Assembly (NCBI RefSeq): GCF_042697365.1
Contig: NZ_CP137604.1
Strand: one strand, 5' to 3'
Source of the DNA: Brucella pseudintermedia
Lineage (GTDB): Bacteria > Pseudomonadota > Alphaproteobacteria > Rhizobiales > Rhizobiaceae
Length of the DNA stretch: 64,000 nucleotides
Shown here: piece after piece, positions 53,964 through 63,211 of the stretch
How the letters are laid out: each line of letters begins with the position of its first letter
Position numbering within the stretch: the first letter of the stretch is position 1
Program-made: the position numbers and the translations under genes
Notes under the pieces: model-generated
What the model saw: the letters and a program-made list of their open reading frames with translations, nothing else
Databases searched by the model: none
What the model was told of the DNA's origin: nothing

Positions 53964-54710
53964 ATGGCGATGCGTTTTGATGGCAAGGTGGCAATCGTTA
54001 CAGGTGGGGCAAGCGGCATCGGTGAAGCGACCGTTCGTGCTTTCATTCGCGAGGGAGCGAATGTTGTTATCGCCGATTATTCCGAGCACGGCCAGCACCT
54101 GGTCAACGAGCTTGCAGGCGGCAGCGAGCGGGCATTATTCGTCAAAACCGATGTAACCGACACCAAGGCCGTGCAGGCATTGATTGCGAAAACCGTCGAA
54201 ACCTATGGCCGTCTCGACATCATGTTTGCCAATGCAGGCATCGCCGCAGACGGCCCGATAGACGAGCTGGACGAGGCTGCTTGGCAGAAAACTATCGATA
54301 TCAACCTGACCGGCGTCTATCTTTGCGATAAATACGCCATCGATCAGATGCGCTCGCAGGGCGGCGGCGTGATTGTGAATTGCGGCTCAATCCACAGTCA
54401 TGTCGGAAAATCAGGTGTCACCGCCTATGCCGCAGCCAAAGGTGGCGTGAAACTCCTGACGCAAACGCTTGCAATTGACTATGGAGCGCAAAACATTCGG
54501 GTGAATGCGGTCTGCCCGGGATATATCGACACGCCGCTGCTCAAGGATATACCTGAAGATCAGAAAGAAGCTCTGGTAGCCTTGCATCCCATTGGCCGGC
54601 TCGGCCGCGCCGAAGAAGTCGCCAGCGTCGTGCTTTTCCTGGCGAGCGACGAAGCTTCATTCGTCACCGGCGCGTCCATATTGGTCGATGGCGGTTATAC
54701 AGCGCAATAA
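53964..54710 (+). CDS. SDR family oxidoreductase (FabG/glucose dehydrogenase-like)
   Basis: The 248-residue classical SDR has TGGASGIG cofactor loop, NAG in FANAGIA, the Ser in CGSIHSH, the YAAAKGG catalytic Tyr and Lys, and the C-terminal VTGASILVDGG. All catalytic residues are intact, unlike the SDR near 16 kb. AAAGGAG precedes the ATG. It is 57 bases after the cinA-like gene. The substrate is unknown; a hydroxy-sugar or hydroxyacid is possible. Confidence 0.88.
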   Translation: MAMRFDGKVAIVTGGASGIGEATVRAFIREGANVVIADYSEHGQHLVNELAGGSERALFVKTDVTDTKAVQALIAKTVETYGRLDIMFANAGIAADGPIDELDEAAWQKTIDINLTGVYLCDKYAIDQMRSQGGGVIVNCGSIHSHVGKSGVTAYAAAKGGVKLLTQTLAIDYGAQNIRVNAVCPGYIDTPLLKDIPEDQKEALVALHPIGRLGRAEEVASVVLFLASDEASFVTGASILVDGGYTAQ

Positions 54711-54739
54711 AAAGAGAGCCCGAAAATCGGGGACTACAT

Positions 54740-55195
54740 TCAGGCCGTTCCGTAAATCTGATCGGCCCGTTTCTCGAAAGCTTCGGAAAATTTTTTGAAA
54801 GCAAGATCGAACATGGTTCCCATGAGAAGGCCGAGTGTCCGGCTCTTGAACTCATAATCGATGAAGAACTCGACATCGCATTCGCTCCCGTCTCCCACGG
54901 GTTTAAAGGTCCAGCGATTGTCGAGATAGCGAAACGGCCCGTCGAGATATTTCACATCGATGATATTCTCCGCGGGCTTCAGCAGCACCTGGCTGGTGAA
55001 CGTCTCGCGTATAAGCTTGTAACCAACCGTCATGTCGGCAATGAGAAGAGCCTTGCCGTCACGCTCCTTGCGAGAGCGAACCGACAAAGCCTCACACATC
55101 GGCAGAAAATCCGGGTATTTCTCAACATCCGCGACAAGGCCAAACATTTGCTCTGCCCGGTGATGCACCCGCCTGACGGTGGTAAACTGCGGCAT
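54740..55195 (-). CDS. COQ10/RatA-type START-domain protein
   Basis: The 151-residue single-domain protein has a helix-grip START fold (MPQFTTVRRVHHRAEQMFGLVADVEKYP start, polyketide-cyclase type). It resembles mitochondrial COQ10, which binds ubiquinone or its precursors, and E. coli RatA. In alphaproteobacteria it commonly follows lipA, as here (8 bases downstream). A respiratory quinone role fits better than a toxin role. Confidence 0.87.
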   Translation of the reverse strand: MPQFTTVRRVHHRAEQMFGLVADVEKYPDFLPMCEALSVRSRKERDGKALLIADMTVGYKLIRETFTSQVLLKPAENIIDVKYLDGPFRYLDNRWTFKPVGDGSECDVEFFIDYEFKSRTLGLLMGTMFDLAFKKFSEAFEKRADQIYGTA

Positions 55196-55203
55196 GTCTG
55201 ATC

Positions 55204-56169
55204 TCAGGCCTTTGCCGCGATCTGCGCCTCGCGCGCTGCCCTCAGCTTGGCAAAATCATCGCCAGCATGATGCGACGAACGGGTCAGCGGGCTGGATGCG
55301 ACTAGCAGGAAGCCCTTGGTCCGGCCAATCGTTTCGAACGACTTGAACTCGTCCGGCGTCACGAAGCGAATGACAGGATGGTGCTTGCGCGTCGGCTGTA
55401 GATATTGGCCGATGGTCATGAAATCCACATCCGCCGAACGCAGATCGTCCATCAACTGAAGGATTTCATTCCGCTCTTCGCCAAGACCAACCATGATGCC
55501 GGACTTGGTGAAAATGGTCGGATCCAGTTCCTTGACGCGCTGCAGCAGGCGGATGGAATGGAAGTAACGGGCGCCGGGACGAACCTTGAGATACTTCGAG
55601 GGAACGGTTTCCAGATTGTGATTGAACACATCCGGGCGTGCCCTAACGACGACTTCAAGAGCACCTTCCTTGCGCAGGAAATCCGGTGTGAGGATTTCAA
55701 TCGTGGTCGCGGGGGCGGCTTCACGAATGGCCTGAATGACCTCGGCAAAATGCTGCGCACCACCATCGGCAAGATCGTCGCGATCAACCGATGTAATGAC
55801 CACATGCGTCAGGCCCATCTGCTTGACAGCCTTGGCGACATTCTCGGGTTCATTTGGATCAAGCGCGGTCGGGATACCGGTCGAGACATTGCAGAACGCG
55901 CAGGCACGCGTGCATATCTCGCCCATAATCATGAAAGTCGCGTGCTTCTTTTCCCAGCACTCGCCAATGTTCGGGCAGCCCGCTTCCTCGCAAACCGTAA
56001 CCAGCTTGTTGGAACGAACGATATCGCGCGTTTCACTATAGCCACGCGAGACAGGAGCCTTGACGCGAATCCAGTCGGGCTTCTTCAGGACAGCATTGTC
56101 CGGACGATGCGCCTTTTCGGGATGCCGTTCGCGCTTGCCTTGGTTCACCAGATCAAGAACTGTAACCAT
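55204..56169 (-). CDS. lipA: Lipoyl synthase
   Basis: The 321-residue radical SAM enzyme inserts sulfur into octanoyl groups on E2 subunits. Both clusters' ligands are visible: CEEAGCPNIGEC (auxiliary cluster) and CTRACAFC (radical SAM cluster), plus the C-terminal SSPLTRSSHHAG with the conserved RSS motif. It lies in the pdh-lpd region whose enzymes need lipoate. Confidence 0.96.
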   Translation of the reverse strand: MVTVLDLVNQGKRERHPEKAHRPDNAVLKKPDWIRVKAPVSRGYSETRDIVRSNKLVTVCEEAGCPNIGECWEKKHATFMIMGEICTRACAFCNVSTGIPTALDPNEPENVAKAVKQMGLTHVVITSVDRDDLADGGAQHFAEVIQAIREAAPATTIEILTPDFLRKEGALEVVVRARPDVFNHNLETVPSKYLKVRPGARYFHSIRLLQRVKELDPTIFTKSGIMVGLGEERNEILQLMDDLRSADVDFMTIGQYLQPTRKHHPVIRFVTPDEFKSFETIGRTKGFLLVASSPLTRSSHHAGDDFAKLRAAREAQIAAKA

Positions 56170-56280
56170 GCTTTTCCCTGCCTATCCGGGCCATTTTCAA
56201 GAATGGACCTGAAATGCTTTCAAAATCGGGTTTGGTCCTAATCCCTGCCCTCTACCCTGTCAACTTGAGCGATTTGCTAC

Positions 56281-56478
56281 TCATCGCCGCGTCGCCAGGC
56301 CGAGAGCACGAAAGACCAGCGCCCATATGAGGCCAAACACCAGACCCGCAGCCCCCAGCGCCAAGGCGAGCACCCACACGCCGTACCAGCCAGCCATGGC
56401 CATCCCGTTGACCGATATGGTGTTGCCGCCGAGAACACTCAAGGTGCCGGCTGCAAACCCCAGCACCAGACCTCCCAC
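56281..56478 (-). CDS. Small two-helix membrane protein between lpdA and lipA, start uncertain
   Basis: At least 65 residues (GTG at 56478) form two Gly/Ala-rich membrane helices ending VFRALGLATRR. The same frame stays open upstream to the lpdA stop codon with a protein-like stretch (WRRAAWPIIKW), yet has no ATG, GTG or TTG there. GGAGAG stands six bases before an ATT codon at about 56545, so an unusual start is possible. The GTG used here has no ribosome site. It is probably the third gene of a lpdA-ORF-lipA operon. I do not recognise a family. Confidence 0.5.
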   Translation of the reverse strand: MGGLVLGFAAGTLSVLGGNTISVNGMAMAGWYGVWVLALALGAAGLVFGLIWALVFRALGLATRR

Positions 56479-56559
56479 GGTACACCATTTGATGATGGGC
56501 CAGGCGGCACGCCGCCAAGGCCCTCCGTTCTCGATCAGCGGAATGAGCGTCTCTCCGTC

Positions 56560-58023
56560 TTATGCGTTTAGTGCGCGGCCATACGCATCCAGAACGCTTT
56601 CCTTCATCATTTCCGAAAGGGTTGGATGCGGGAAGACCGAATGCATCAGTTCTTCCTCGGTCGTTTCGAGGTTCATGGCAACCACGAACCCCTGGATGAG
56701 TTCGGTCACTTCTGCACCGACCATATGGGCGCCAAGCAGCTGTCCCGTCTTCTTGTTGAAGATGGTCTTGACCAGTCCCTGATCTTCACCGAGCGCAATC
56801 GCCTTGCCGTTTGCGGCAAACGAATAGCGGCCGACCCGGATGTCGTAACCGTTTTCCTTAGCCTTCGCTTCAGTCAGCCCAACGGAAGCGACCTGCGGAT
56901 TGCAATAGGTGCAGCCCGGAATCATGTTCTTTTCGAGCGGATGCACGTTCGGGAGACCGGCGATTTTCTCAATGCAGATAACGCCTTCGTGCTCGGCCTT
57001 GTGCGCCAGCATGGGCGGACCTGCAACGTCGCCGATAGCATAGATGCCTGCAACATTGGTCTTGCCATAACTGTCGATAACAACGCATCCCCGGTCGGTT
57101 TTCACGCCGAGAGCTTCGAGGCCGAGATTTTCGATATTACCCTGAACGCCAACCGCCGAAATCATGCGGTCAACCGTTAACGGCTGTGTCTTGCCGTCCT
57201 TGGTCTCGATATGGGCGGTCACATTGTTTGTGCCCTTCTCGACCTTCGTAACCTTGGCATCGGTGATGATTTTCAGGCCGCGCTTTTCGAGTTGCTTGCG
57301 CGCAAGCGCAGAAATTTCTGCGTCCTCAACCGGCATGATCTGCGGCATAAGTTCCACGACCGTCACGTCGACGCCCATGTCGTTGTAGAAAGAAGCGAAC
57401 TCGATACCGATTGCGCCCGACCCCATGACAAGCATGGATTTCGGCAGTTCTTGCGGAACCATTGCTTCAAAATAGGTCCAGATCAGCTTGCTATCCGGCT
57501 CGATGCCCGGCAGCGAGCGCGGACGTGCGCCGGTGGCGACAATGACGTGCTTCGCCTTGTAGGTGCCCTCGCCCAGAACGCCCTTGGGAACAGGGTTTTG
57601 CGGCTGCATCGGCTGCTTTGAGGACTTGCCGACCGAAATTTCTACCGGATTAGAACCAGAAGCGGCTTTGGTGAGCTTCGCTTCCCCCCAGATCACGTCG
57701 ATCTTGTTCTTCTTCATCAGGAAGCCGACGCCGCCGTTAAGACGTGCCGACACACCGCGCGAGCGCTGCACCACAGCCTTCACATCAGGCGTAATTGTGC
57801 CTTCCAGCTTGAGGCCGTAATCCTTGGCATGCTCACCGAAATGCAGGATTTCAGCCGAGCGCAACAGCGCCTTGGTTGGTATGCAACCCCAGTTGAGGCA
57901 AATGCCGCCCAGATGTTCACGCTCAACGATAGCCGTCTTGAGGCCAAGCTGCGCAGCGCGGATTGCGGTGACATAACCACCCGGGCCCGAGCCGATAACA
58001 ATAACGTCGTAAATGTCGGCCAT
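56560..58023 (-). CDS. lpdA: Dihydrolipoyl dehydrogenase (E3)
   Basis: The 487-residue flavoenzyme reoxidises dihydrolipoyl groups of E2. FAD motif IGSGPGGYV at about 11-19, the redox site GGICLNWGCIPTK, the NAD site VMGSGAIGIEFA, and the C-terminal His-Glu dyad in SVFPHPTLSEMM are present. An insertion of about 20 residues near 115-150, with a Gln/Pro-rich segment, makes it longer than the usual 464-470. It lies downstream of pdhC and a GNAT gene, and so probably serves the pyruvate dehydrogenase complex. Confidence 0.95.
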   Translation of the reverse strand: MADIYDVIVIGSGPGGYVTAIRAAQLGLKTAIVEREHLGGICLNWGCIPTKALLRSAEILHFGEHAKDYGLKLEGTITPDVKAVVQRSRGVSARLNGGVGFLMKKNKIDVIWGEAKLTKAASGSNPVEISVGKSSKQPMQPQNPVPKGVLGEGTYKAKHVIVATGARPRSLPGIEPDSKLIWTYFEAMVPQELPKSMLVMGSGAIGIEFASFYNDMGVDVTVVELMPQIMPVEDAEISALARKQLEKRGLKIITDAKVTKVEKGTNNVTAHIETKDGKTQPLTVDRMISAVGVQGNIENLGLEALGVKTDRGCVVIDSYGKTNVAGIYAIGDVAGPPMLAHKAEHEGVICIEKIAGLPNVHPLEKNMIPGCTYCNPQVASVGLTEAKAKENGYDIRVGRYSFAANGKAIALGEDQGLVKTIFNKKTGQLLGAHMVGAEVTELIQGFVVAMNLETTEEELMHSVFPHPTLSEMMKESVLDAYGRALNA

Positions 58024-58039
58024 ATTGTCCTGCCTTTGC

Positions 58040-58627
58040 TCAGTTCACTTCTCGGGTGAGCAGCACCCAGTCGTGTCTTTTGTCCTGCCCAATGCGTTCG
58101 ATCGCTTCGAGCCGCTCAATTTCCTTGAAACCATGGGCGCCGTAAAGGGAGAGCGCCACATCGTTGTGGCTTTCAGTTATGAGGCTGATCGCCGGATTAC
58201 CGTTTCGCCGCGCTGTCTCTATCTCCTTCGCGACGAGCGCGCGGCCAATACCCTTGCCGCGAAACTCCCGATAAACGCCAACGCTGTCTATGAAACGGTT
58301 GCCTATCACCTTGCGCTGCAGATCGATCAATTGATCGAGAACCGGATGCTGCGAGGGTGTTTCGTTCAAACTGTCATCGAGTGTGAAGCCGATGGAGAGT
58401 CCAGCAATGTCGCCAGCCCATTCGGCAATCGTCGTGCTCTGCCAGCCTTCGGAACCGTCGGCGCGCATATACTGCCGGCCACGTTCCATGGCCGTTTCGG
58501 TTCGTCCGTCAAGAACCGCACCATACCAGAGCCATGATGCAAAGCCATGCGAAGAGATATCGACCAGAATCGCTATCTCTGCGGCTTCACGGCGTTCAGC
58601 CGGGCGTAGATTCAGTTGTCCAGCCAT
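58040..58627 (-). CDS. GNAT-family N-acetyltransferase
   Basis: The 195-residue GNAT fold has the acetyl-CoA loop YREFRGKGIGRALV near residues 120-135. The substrate is unknown. It sits between pdhC and lpdA, with a terminator-like hairpin ending immediately before its start codon and lpdA 16 bases after it. An acetyl-CoA-using enzyme inside the pdh gene run is suggestive, but nothing proves a link. Confidence 0.85.
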   Translation of the reverse strand: MAGQLNLRPAERREAAEIAILVDISSHGFASWLWYGAVLDGRTETAMERGRQYMRADGSEGWQSTTIAEWAGDIAGLSIGFTLDDSLNETPSQHPVLDQLIDLQRKVIGNRFIDSVGVYREFRGKGIGRALVAKEIETARRNGNPAISLITESHNDVALSLYGAHGFKEIERLEAIERIGQDKRHDWVLLTREVN

Positions 58628-58635
58628 CCAAAAAC

Positions 58636-58670
58636 CTCAGGCGTCGCGCTTGAAAAAACGCGACGCCCCT
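58636..58670 (-). terminator. Intra-operon terminator/attenuator between pdhC and the GNAT gene
   Basis: The GGCGTCGCG/CGCGACGCC stem (58640-58648 with 58659-58667) is followed on the minus strand by GAGG and five T residues just before the GNAT ATG. It would stop part of the pdhABC transcripts before lpdA. Confidence 0.75.
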
Positions 58671-58682
58671 GAAGTTGATCAA

Positions 58683-60017
58683 TCAGACCAGCATACCCAT
58701 CGGGTTTTCGATGTGGCGTTTGAAGGCCTGTGCAAGTTCAGCAGCCAATGCGCCATCGACCGCACGGTGATCGGTTGAAAGGGTCACGGACATAACGGTC
58801 GCGACCTTGATTTCACCGTTCTTGACCACTGCACGCTGTTCACCTGCACCGATTGCGAAAATGGTCGCATGCGGCGGATTGATGATCGCGGCAAAGTCCT
58901 TCACGCCGAACATGCCAAGGTTGGACACGGAGGTCGAACCGCCCTGATATTCTTCAGGCTTCAACTTGCGATCACGCGCACGCTTGGCAAGATCCTTCAT
59001 CTCGTTGGAAATCGTAGACAATGTCTTCGAGTCCGACTGACGAACGATAGGCGTAATCAAACCGCCCGGAATGGAGACTGCAACCCCCACATCGGCGCGC
59101 TTGTGCTTGACCATGCCGCCTTCGGTCCACGACACGTTGGCGTCCGGAACATCGCGCAGCGCCAGAGCCGTTGCCTTGATGACCATATCGTTGACCGAAA
59201 GCTTGTAGGCCGGAACCTCTCCCTTTTCGGTCTTGATCATCGGCGATGCGGCATTGATCTGCGACCGCAGGGCGAGAAGCGCATCCAATTCGCAATCGAT
59301 CGTCAGATAGAAATGCGGAACAGTCTGCTTCGATTCCACCAGACGACGAGCAATCGTCTTGCGCATGCCATCGTGTGGAACGATCTCGTAACTGCCTTCT
59401 TCAAAGAGCTTGAGAACGGCATCGTCCGACATCGGCTTCGGCGCGACGGCAGAGGCAGCTTCCGCCTTCGGCTGAGCAGCCTTCGCGCCGCCGGAAGCCA
59501 GAGCGGCTTCCACATCGCGCTGAACGACGCGACCATGCGGGCCGGTGCCCTTCACAGCAGCAATATCGACACCGGATTCCTTGGCGATGCGACGCGCGAG
59601 CGGTGAGGCGAACACGCGGTCGCCCTTCTGGGTGGCTGCACTCGCAGCAGCAGGCTGCTCTGCCTTGGCCGGTGCAGGTGCAGTGGCCGGCTTCGGCTCT
59701 TCCTTCGGAGTTTCAGCTTTTGCCTCGGCTTTCGGAGCAGACGCTGCGCCCTTGGCCGCAGCCGCCACATCCTCGCCTTCTTCGGCGAGGATAGCGATCA
59801 GCGCATTGACCTTGACGCCTTCGGAACCGGCGGGAACCACGATCTTGGCAATCGTGCCTTCATCCACAGCTTCAACTTCCATCGTGGCCTTGTCGGTCTC
59901 GATTTCAGCGATGACATCGCCAGGAGCGATCTTGTCGCCTTCCTTGACCAGCCATTTCGACAGGTTGCCTTCTTCCATCGTCGGAGAAAGCGCTGGCATG
60001 GTGATATTGATCGGCAT
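58683..60017 (-). CDS. pdhC: Pyruvate dehydrogenase E2, dihydrolipoyl acetyltransferase
   Basis: The 444-residue E2 has a single lipoyl domain (about 1-78, lipoylated Lys in ETDKATMEVE). An Ala/Pro linker, a peripheral subunit-binding domain (about 133-170: FASPLARRIAKESGVD) and a catalytic domain with LSTDHRAVDGALAAE follow. It transfers acetyl groups to CoA. It lies 17 bases downstream of pdhB. The linker is rich in Ala, Glu, Lys and Pro. Confidence 0.95.
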   Translation of the reverse strand: MPINITMPALSPTMEEGNLSKWLVKEGDKIAPGDVIAEIETDKATMEVEAVDEGTIAKIVVPAGSEGVKVNALIAILAEEGEDVAAAAKGAASAPKAEAKAETPKEEPKPATAPAPAKAEQPAAASAATQKGDRVFASPLARRIAKESGVDIAAVKGTGPHGRVVQRDVEAALASGGAKAAQPKAEAASAVAPKPMSDDAVLKLFEEGSYEIVPHDGMRKTIARRLVESKQTVPHFYLTIDCELDALLALRSQINAASPMIKTEKGEVPAYKLSVNDMVIKATALALRDVPDANVSWTEGGMVKHKRADVGVAVSIPGGLITPIVRQSDSKTLSTISNEMKDLAKRARDRKLKPEEYQGGSTSVSNLGMFGVKDFAAIINPPHATIFAIGAGEQRAVVKNGEIKVATVMSVTLSTDHRAVDGALAAELAQAFKRHIENPMGMLV

Positions 60018-60034
60018 GTCCAGACCCTTTCTGT

Positions 60035-61432
60035 TTAAGCGGTATAGGTAACGGCTTTCACCGCTTCGACCACTTCGGCGACAGTCGGCAGCGCCAGCTT
60101 TTCCAGATTTGCCGCATAAGGCATCGGAACATCCTTGCCAGCAATGGTCAGGATCGGCGCATCGAGATAGTCAAAAGCCTGCTGCATGACGCGGGTAGCA
60201 ATTTCCGTACCCACCGACGACTGCGGGAAACCTTCTTCCACGGTCACCAGTCGACCGGTCTTCTTGACCGATTCGACGACGGTCGGAATATCCATCGGGC
60301 GGATGGTGCGCAGATCGATGATTTCAACATCGATGCCCTGCTCGGCCAGCTCTTCCGCCGCCTTGACGGCGTAGGTCATGCCGATGCCGAACGAAACGAT
60401 GGTTGCATCCTTGCCCTGCTTGTGGATACGGGCCTTGCCGATCGGCAGAACGAAATCATCAAGCTTCGGCACATCGAAATGATGACCATAAAGAATTTCG
60501 TTTTCGAGGAAGATCACCGGATTCGGATCGCGGATAGCTGCCTTCAGCAAGCCCTTGGCGTCGGCTGCCGTGTACGGCATGACGACTTTCAGACCCGGAA
60601 TATGACTGTACCAGGCGGCGTAGCACTGCGAATGCTGGGCAGCAACGCGCGCAGCCGCACCGGACGGACCGCGGAAGACCATAGGAGCGCCCATCTGTCC
60701 ACCGGACATATAAAGCGTCTTGGCAGCAGAGTTCACGATCTGGTCAATTGCCTGCATGGCAAAATTGAAGGTCATGAATTCAACGATTGGGCGCAAGCCT
60801 GCGAAAGCAGCGCCAACGCCGACACCGGCAAAACCGTGTTCGGTAATCGGTGTGTCGACAACGCGCTTCGGGCCGAACTCGTCAAGAAGCCCCTGCGTTA
60901 CCTTGTAAGCACCCTGATATTCGGCAACTTCTTCGCCCATCACGAAAACGTTCGGGTCGCGGCGCATTTCTTCGGCCATCGCATCGCGAAGCGCTTCACG
61001 AACGGCCGTGGAAACCATTTCAGTGCCAGCCGGAATGTCCGGATCAGATGCAACTTCGAGGGCTGGAGCCTTGGGGGCAGCCGGAACAGCGTCAGCCTTC
61101 TTTTCTTCCGCCTTGGGTTCTTCCTGGGCTTCGGTCTTCGGTGCTTCAGCCTTTGCAGCCGGAGCAGCGCCAATATCGGAAGCACTTTCACCGTCACCAA
61201 GAAGCACGGCAATCGGCGTATTGACCTTTACGCCTTCGGTGCCTTCGTCGACAAGAATCTTGCCGATTGTACCTTCATCGACAGCTTCGACTTCCATCGT
61301 CGCCTTGTCGGTTTCAATTTCGGCAATCACATCGCCGGACGTAACCTTGTCGCCTTCTTTCTTCAGCCATTTAGAGAGTTTACCCTCTTCCATGGTTGGG
61401 GAAAGTGCGGGCATGAGAATTTCTACGGGCAT
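60035..61432 (-). CDS. pdhB: Pyruvate dehydrogenase E1 beta with N-terminal lipoyl domain
   Basis: The 465-residue protein begins with a lipoyl domain (about 1-78, Lys in ETDKATMEVE) joined by an Ala/Glu/Lys linker to a transketolase-like E1-beta domain (about 140-465: PITEHGFAGVGVGAA, GPSGAAARVAAQHSQ). The extra lipoyl domain is typical of Rhizobiales and Zymomonas-type complexes and gives the complex additional swinging arms. It is co-transcribed with pdhA and pdhC. Confidence 0.95.
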   Translation of the reverse strand: MPVEILMPALSPTMEEGKLSKWLKKEGDKVTSGDVIAEIETDKATMEVEAVDEGTIGKILVDEGTEGVKVNTPIAVLLGDGESASDIGAAPAAKAEAPKTEAQEEPKAEEKKADAVPAAPKAPALEVASDPDIPAGTEMVSTAVREALRDAMAEEMRRDPNVFVMGEEVAEYQGAYKVTQGLLDEFGPKRVVDTPITEHGFAGVGVGAAFAGLRPIVEFMTFNFAMQAIDQIVNSAAKTLYMSGGQMGAPMVFRGPSGAAARVAAQHSQCYAAWYSHIPGLKVVMPYTAADAKGLLKAAIRDPNPVIFLENEILYGHHFDVPKLDDFVLPIGKARIHKQGKDATIVSFGIGMTYAVKAAEELAEQGIDVEIIDLRTIRPMDIPTVVESVKKTGRLVTVEEGFPQSSVGTEIATRVMQQAFDYLDAPILTIAGKDVPMPYAANLEKLALPTVAEVVEAVKAVTYTA

Positions 61433-61450
61433 GACAACACCTTCCTGGAA

Positions 61451-62491
61451 TTAGAGCAGAATATCCGTGTAGAGCTCGGATGCATCCGGCTCTGGATCGT
61501 TTTGAGCGAAATCAGCAGAATCAGCGACAATATCGCGGACTTCCTTGTCGATTTCCTTCAGCTCTTCCTCGGTTGCCCAACCCTTTTCGATCAAGCGCTG
61601 CTTGACCTGCTCAATCGGATCATGCTCGGAGCGCATCTTCTGCACTTCTTCCTTCGAGCGGTACTTCGCCGGGTCCGACATGGAGTGACCGCGGTAGCGA
61701 TAGGTCTGCATGTCGAGAATAATCGGCCCCTTGCCGGAACGCGTCCATTCCACAGCGAGATCGCCAGCCGCCTTGACTGCACGAACGTCCATGCCGTCCA
61801 CCTGGATGCCAGGAATATTGAAAGAAAGACCACGCTTCGAGAAATCCGTTTCCGCCGACGAGCGCGAAACGGACGTACCCATCGCATAACGATTGTTCTC
61901 GATGATGTAGACCACGGGCAGCTTCCACAGCGATGCCATGTTGAAGCTTTCGTAGACCTGCCCCTGATTGGAGGCGCCATCACCGAAATACGTCAGCGTT
62001 ACGTTATCATTATCGCGATAGCGATTCGCGAACGCCAGACCTGTGCCGAGCGAAACCTGCGCACCGACGATACCGTGACCGCCATAAAAGTTCTTCTCTT
62101 TGGAGAACATGTGCATGGAGCCGCCCTTGCCTTTGGAAAGGCCGCTGCGACGTCCGGTCAGTTCAGCCATGACGCCGCGCGCGCTCATGCCCGCCGCAAG
62201 CATATGGCCGTGGTCACGATAGGCGGTGATGACCTGATCACCTTCCTTCAGCGCCATCTGCATGCCAACCACCACGGCCTCCTGGCCGATGTAAAGGTGG
62301 CAGAAACCGCCAATGAAGCCCATGCCATAAAGCTGGCCGGCCTTTTCTTCGAAACGCCGGATCAACAGCATTTCCCGATAAGCGTCCAGCTCCTGCTTCT
62401 TGTCGAAGTTTGCAGGCGCGGGTGCCTTGGGTGCATTTACAGAAGACGCCTGCGTTTTGCTTGCAGGCGTCTTTTTAGCCCTCGGTGCCAT
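61451..62491 (-). CDS. pdhA: Pyruvate dehydrogenase E1 alpha
   Basis: The 346-residue thiamine-diphosphate enzyme decarboxylates pyruvate. ThDP motif FGDGASNQGQVYESFNMASLW is spread over residues 180-205, and the regulatory loop RYRGHSMSDPAKYRS is present. An Ala/Lys-rich N-terminal tail of about 30 residues precedes the domain. The frame opens at 62551, but GGGAGCGAG before the ATG at 62491 decides the start. It is the first gene of pdhABC. Confidence 0.95.
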   Translation of the reverse strand: MAPRAKKTPASKTQASSVNAPKAPAPANFDKKQELDAYREMLLIRRFEEKAGQLYGMGFIGGFCHLYIGQEAVVVGMQMALKEGDQVITAYRDHGHMLAAGMSARGVMAELTGRRSGLSKGKGGSMHMFSKEKNFYGGHGIVGAQVSLGTGLAFANRYRDNDNVTLTYFGDGASNQGQVYESFNMASLWKLPVVYIIENNRYAMGTSVSRSSAETDFSKRGLSFNIPGIQVDGMDVRAVKAAGDLAVEWTRSGKGPIILDMQTYRYRGHSMSDPAKYRSKEEVQKMRSEHDPIEQVKQRLIEKGWATEEELKEIDKEVRDIVADSADFAQNDPEPDASELYTDILL

Positions 62492-62628
62492 ATCTCGCTC
62501 CCTAAATTGTCGTTCTATTGTGACGTTATACAGGCATATCACAAGATACAATATGCGCCCAGAGCATAGCTGCTATGTCGCCAAGCTCTTAAAAACATAT
62601 CACAAAAAGACAATTAACCGGATTTCAG

Positions 62629-62958
62629 TTAATTCGATCGATCTTCCCGTGATGTGATTATCGTCACTTCATCGGGATGGGAGAGATTAAGCGCCCTGCG
62701 CGCCTGCTCGTCAAGCATATCCTTCTCGATGGAACCGTCACGTAAAAGTGTGACTCGTTTTTCCAGCGCGTTGCGATCAGCAGTCACCTGTTCGAGCTGT
62801 TTGGCCAGCAGGCTTTTCTGCTCTTCCAGTTGGATACGCGAATAGAGACCATATTCGCCGTGATAGGCGTGGAAGCCGAAATAGCTGAGAAACGCAGCCG
62901 TCAGAATGGGCAATACAAAACGCCCACGGATCGATTTACGTTTCTGCTTGGTCCACAT
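62629..62958 (-). CDS. FtsB/DivIC-family septum formation initiator
   Basis: The 109-residue bitopic membrane protein has a basic N-terminus, one helix at about 15-35 (LPILTAAFLSYFGFHAY), a periplasmic coiled coil (about 40-80) and a short conserved tail. It fits FtsB/DivIC, which joins FtsL and FtsQ in the divisome. AAGGGAG six bases before the ATG at 62958 fixes the start over an upstream in-frame codon at 62979. It precedes pdhA in the same direction, 137 bases away. Confidence 0.88.
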   Translation of the reverse strand: MWTKQKRKSIRGRFVLPILTAAFLSYFGFHAYHGEYGLYSRIQLEEQKSLLAKQLEQVTADRNALEKRVTLLRDGSIEKDMLDEQARRALNLSHPDEVTIITSREDRSN

Positions 62959-63157
62959 TTCGACTCCCTTCCCGGACATCCGGAGCCGCTACGAATCCTG
63001 CGGGCGGCATCGTTCCGAATTCCACCATCAAGCATTATTTTGCTTAACAGAGATTTACCAAGATCACGTGTCGAAAGTCGTCGGGCAGCGTTTTTGCTGA
63101 AATGTTGAAGGGACGCACCCTGGAGCGAGCGATCTAAACCCAGTCAAGAATCGAGAA

Positions 63158-63188
63158 CGGCTTGCCACTCCAGCAAGCCGCCCCCCCC
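63158..63188 (-). terminator. Hairpin next to a C8 tract
   Basis: CGGCTTGC/GCAAGCCG (63158-63165 with 63173-63180) form a perfect 8-base-pair stem, directly followed on the plus strand by eight C residues. It lies 24 bases beyond the DUF1428 stop codon, but a T-tract is lacking, so terminator function is uncertain. Confidence 0.5.
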
Positions 63189-63211
63189 TGCCACCAAAAC
63201 GGTTGATCGGA

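Noticed and set aside
60422..62569. 715-codon open frame on the plus strand antisense to pdhA and pdhB
   Set aside because: It lies wholly opposite two unmistakable enzymes, has a His/Arg/Asn-rich composition with no domain, and exists because strongly biased codons of the real genes exclude stops on the opposite strand.
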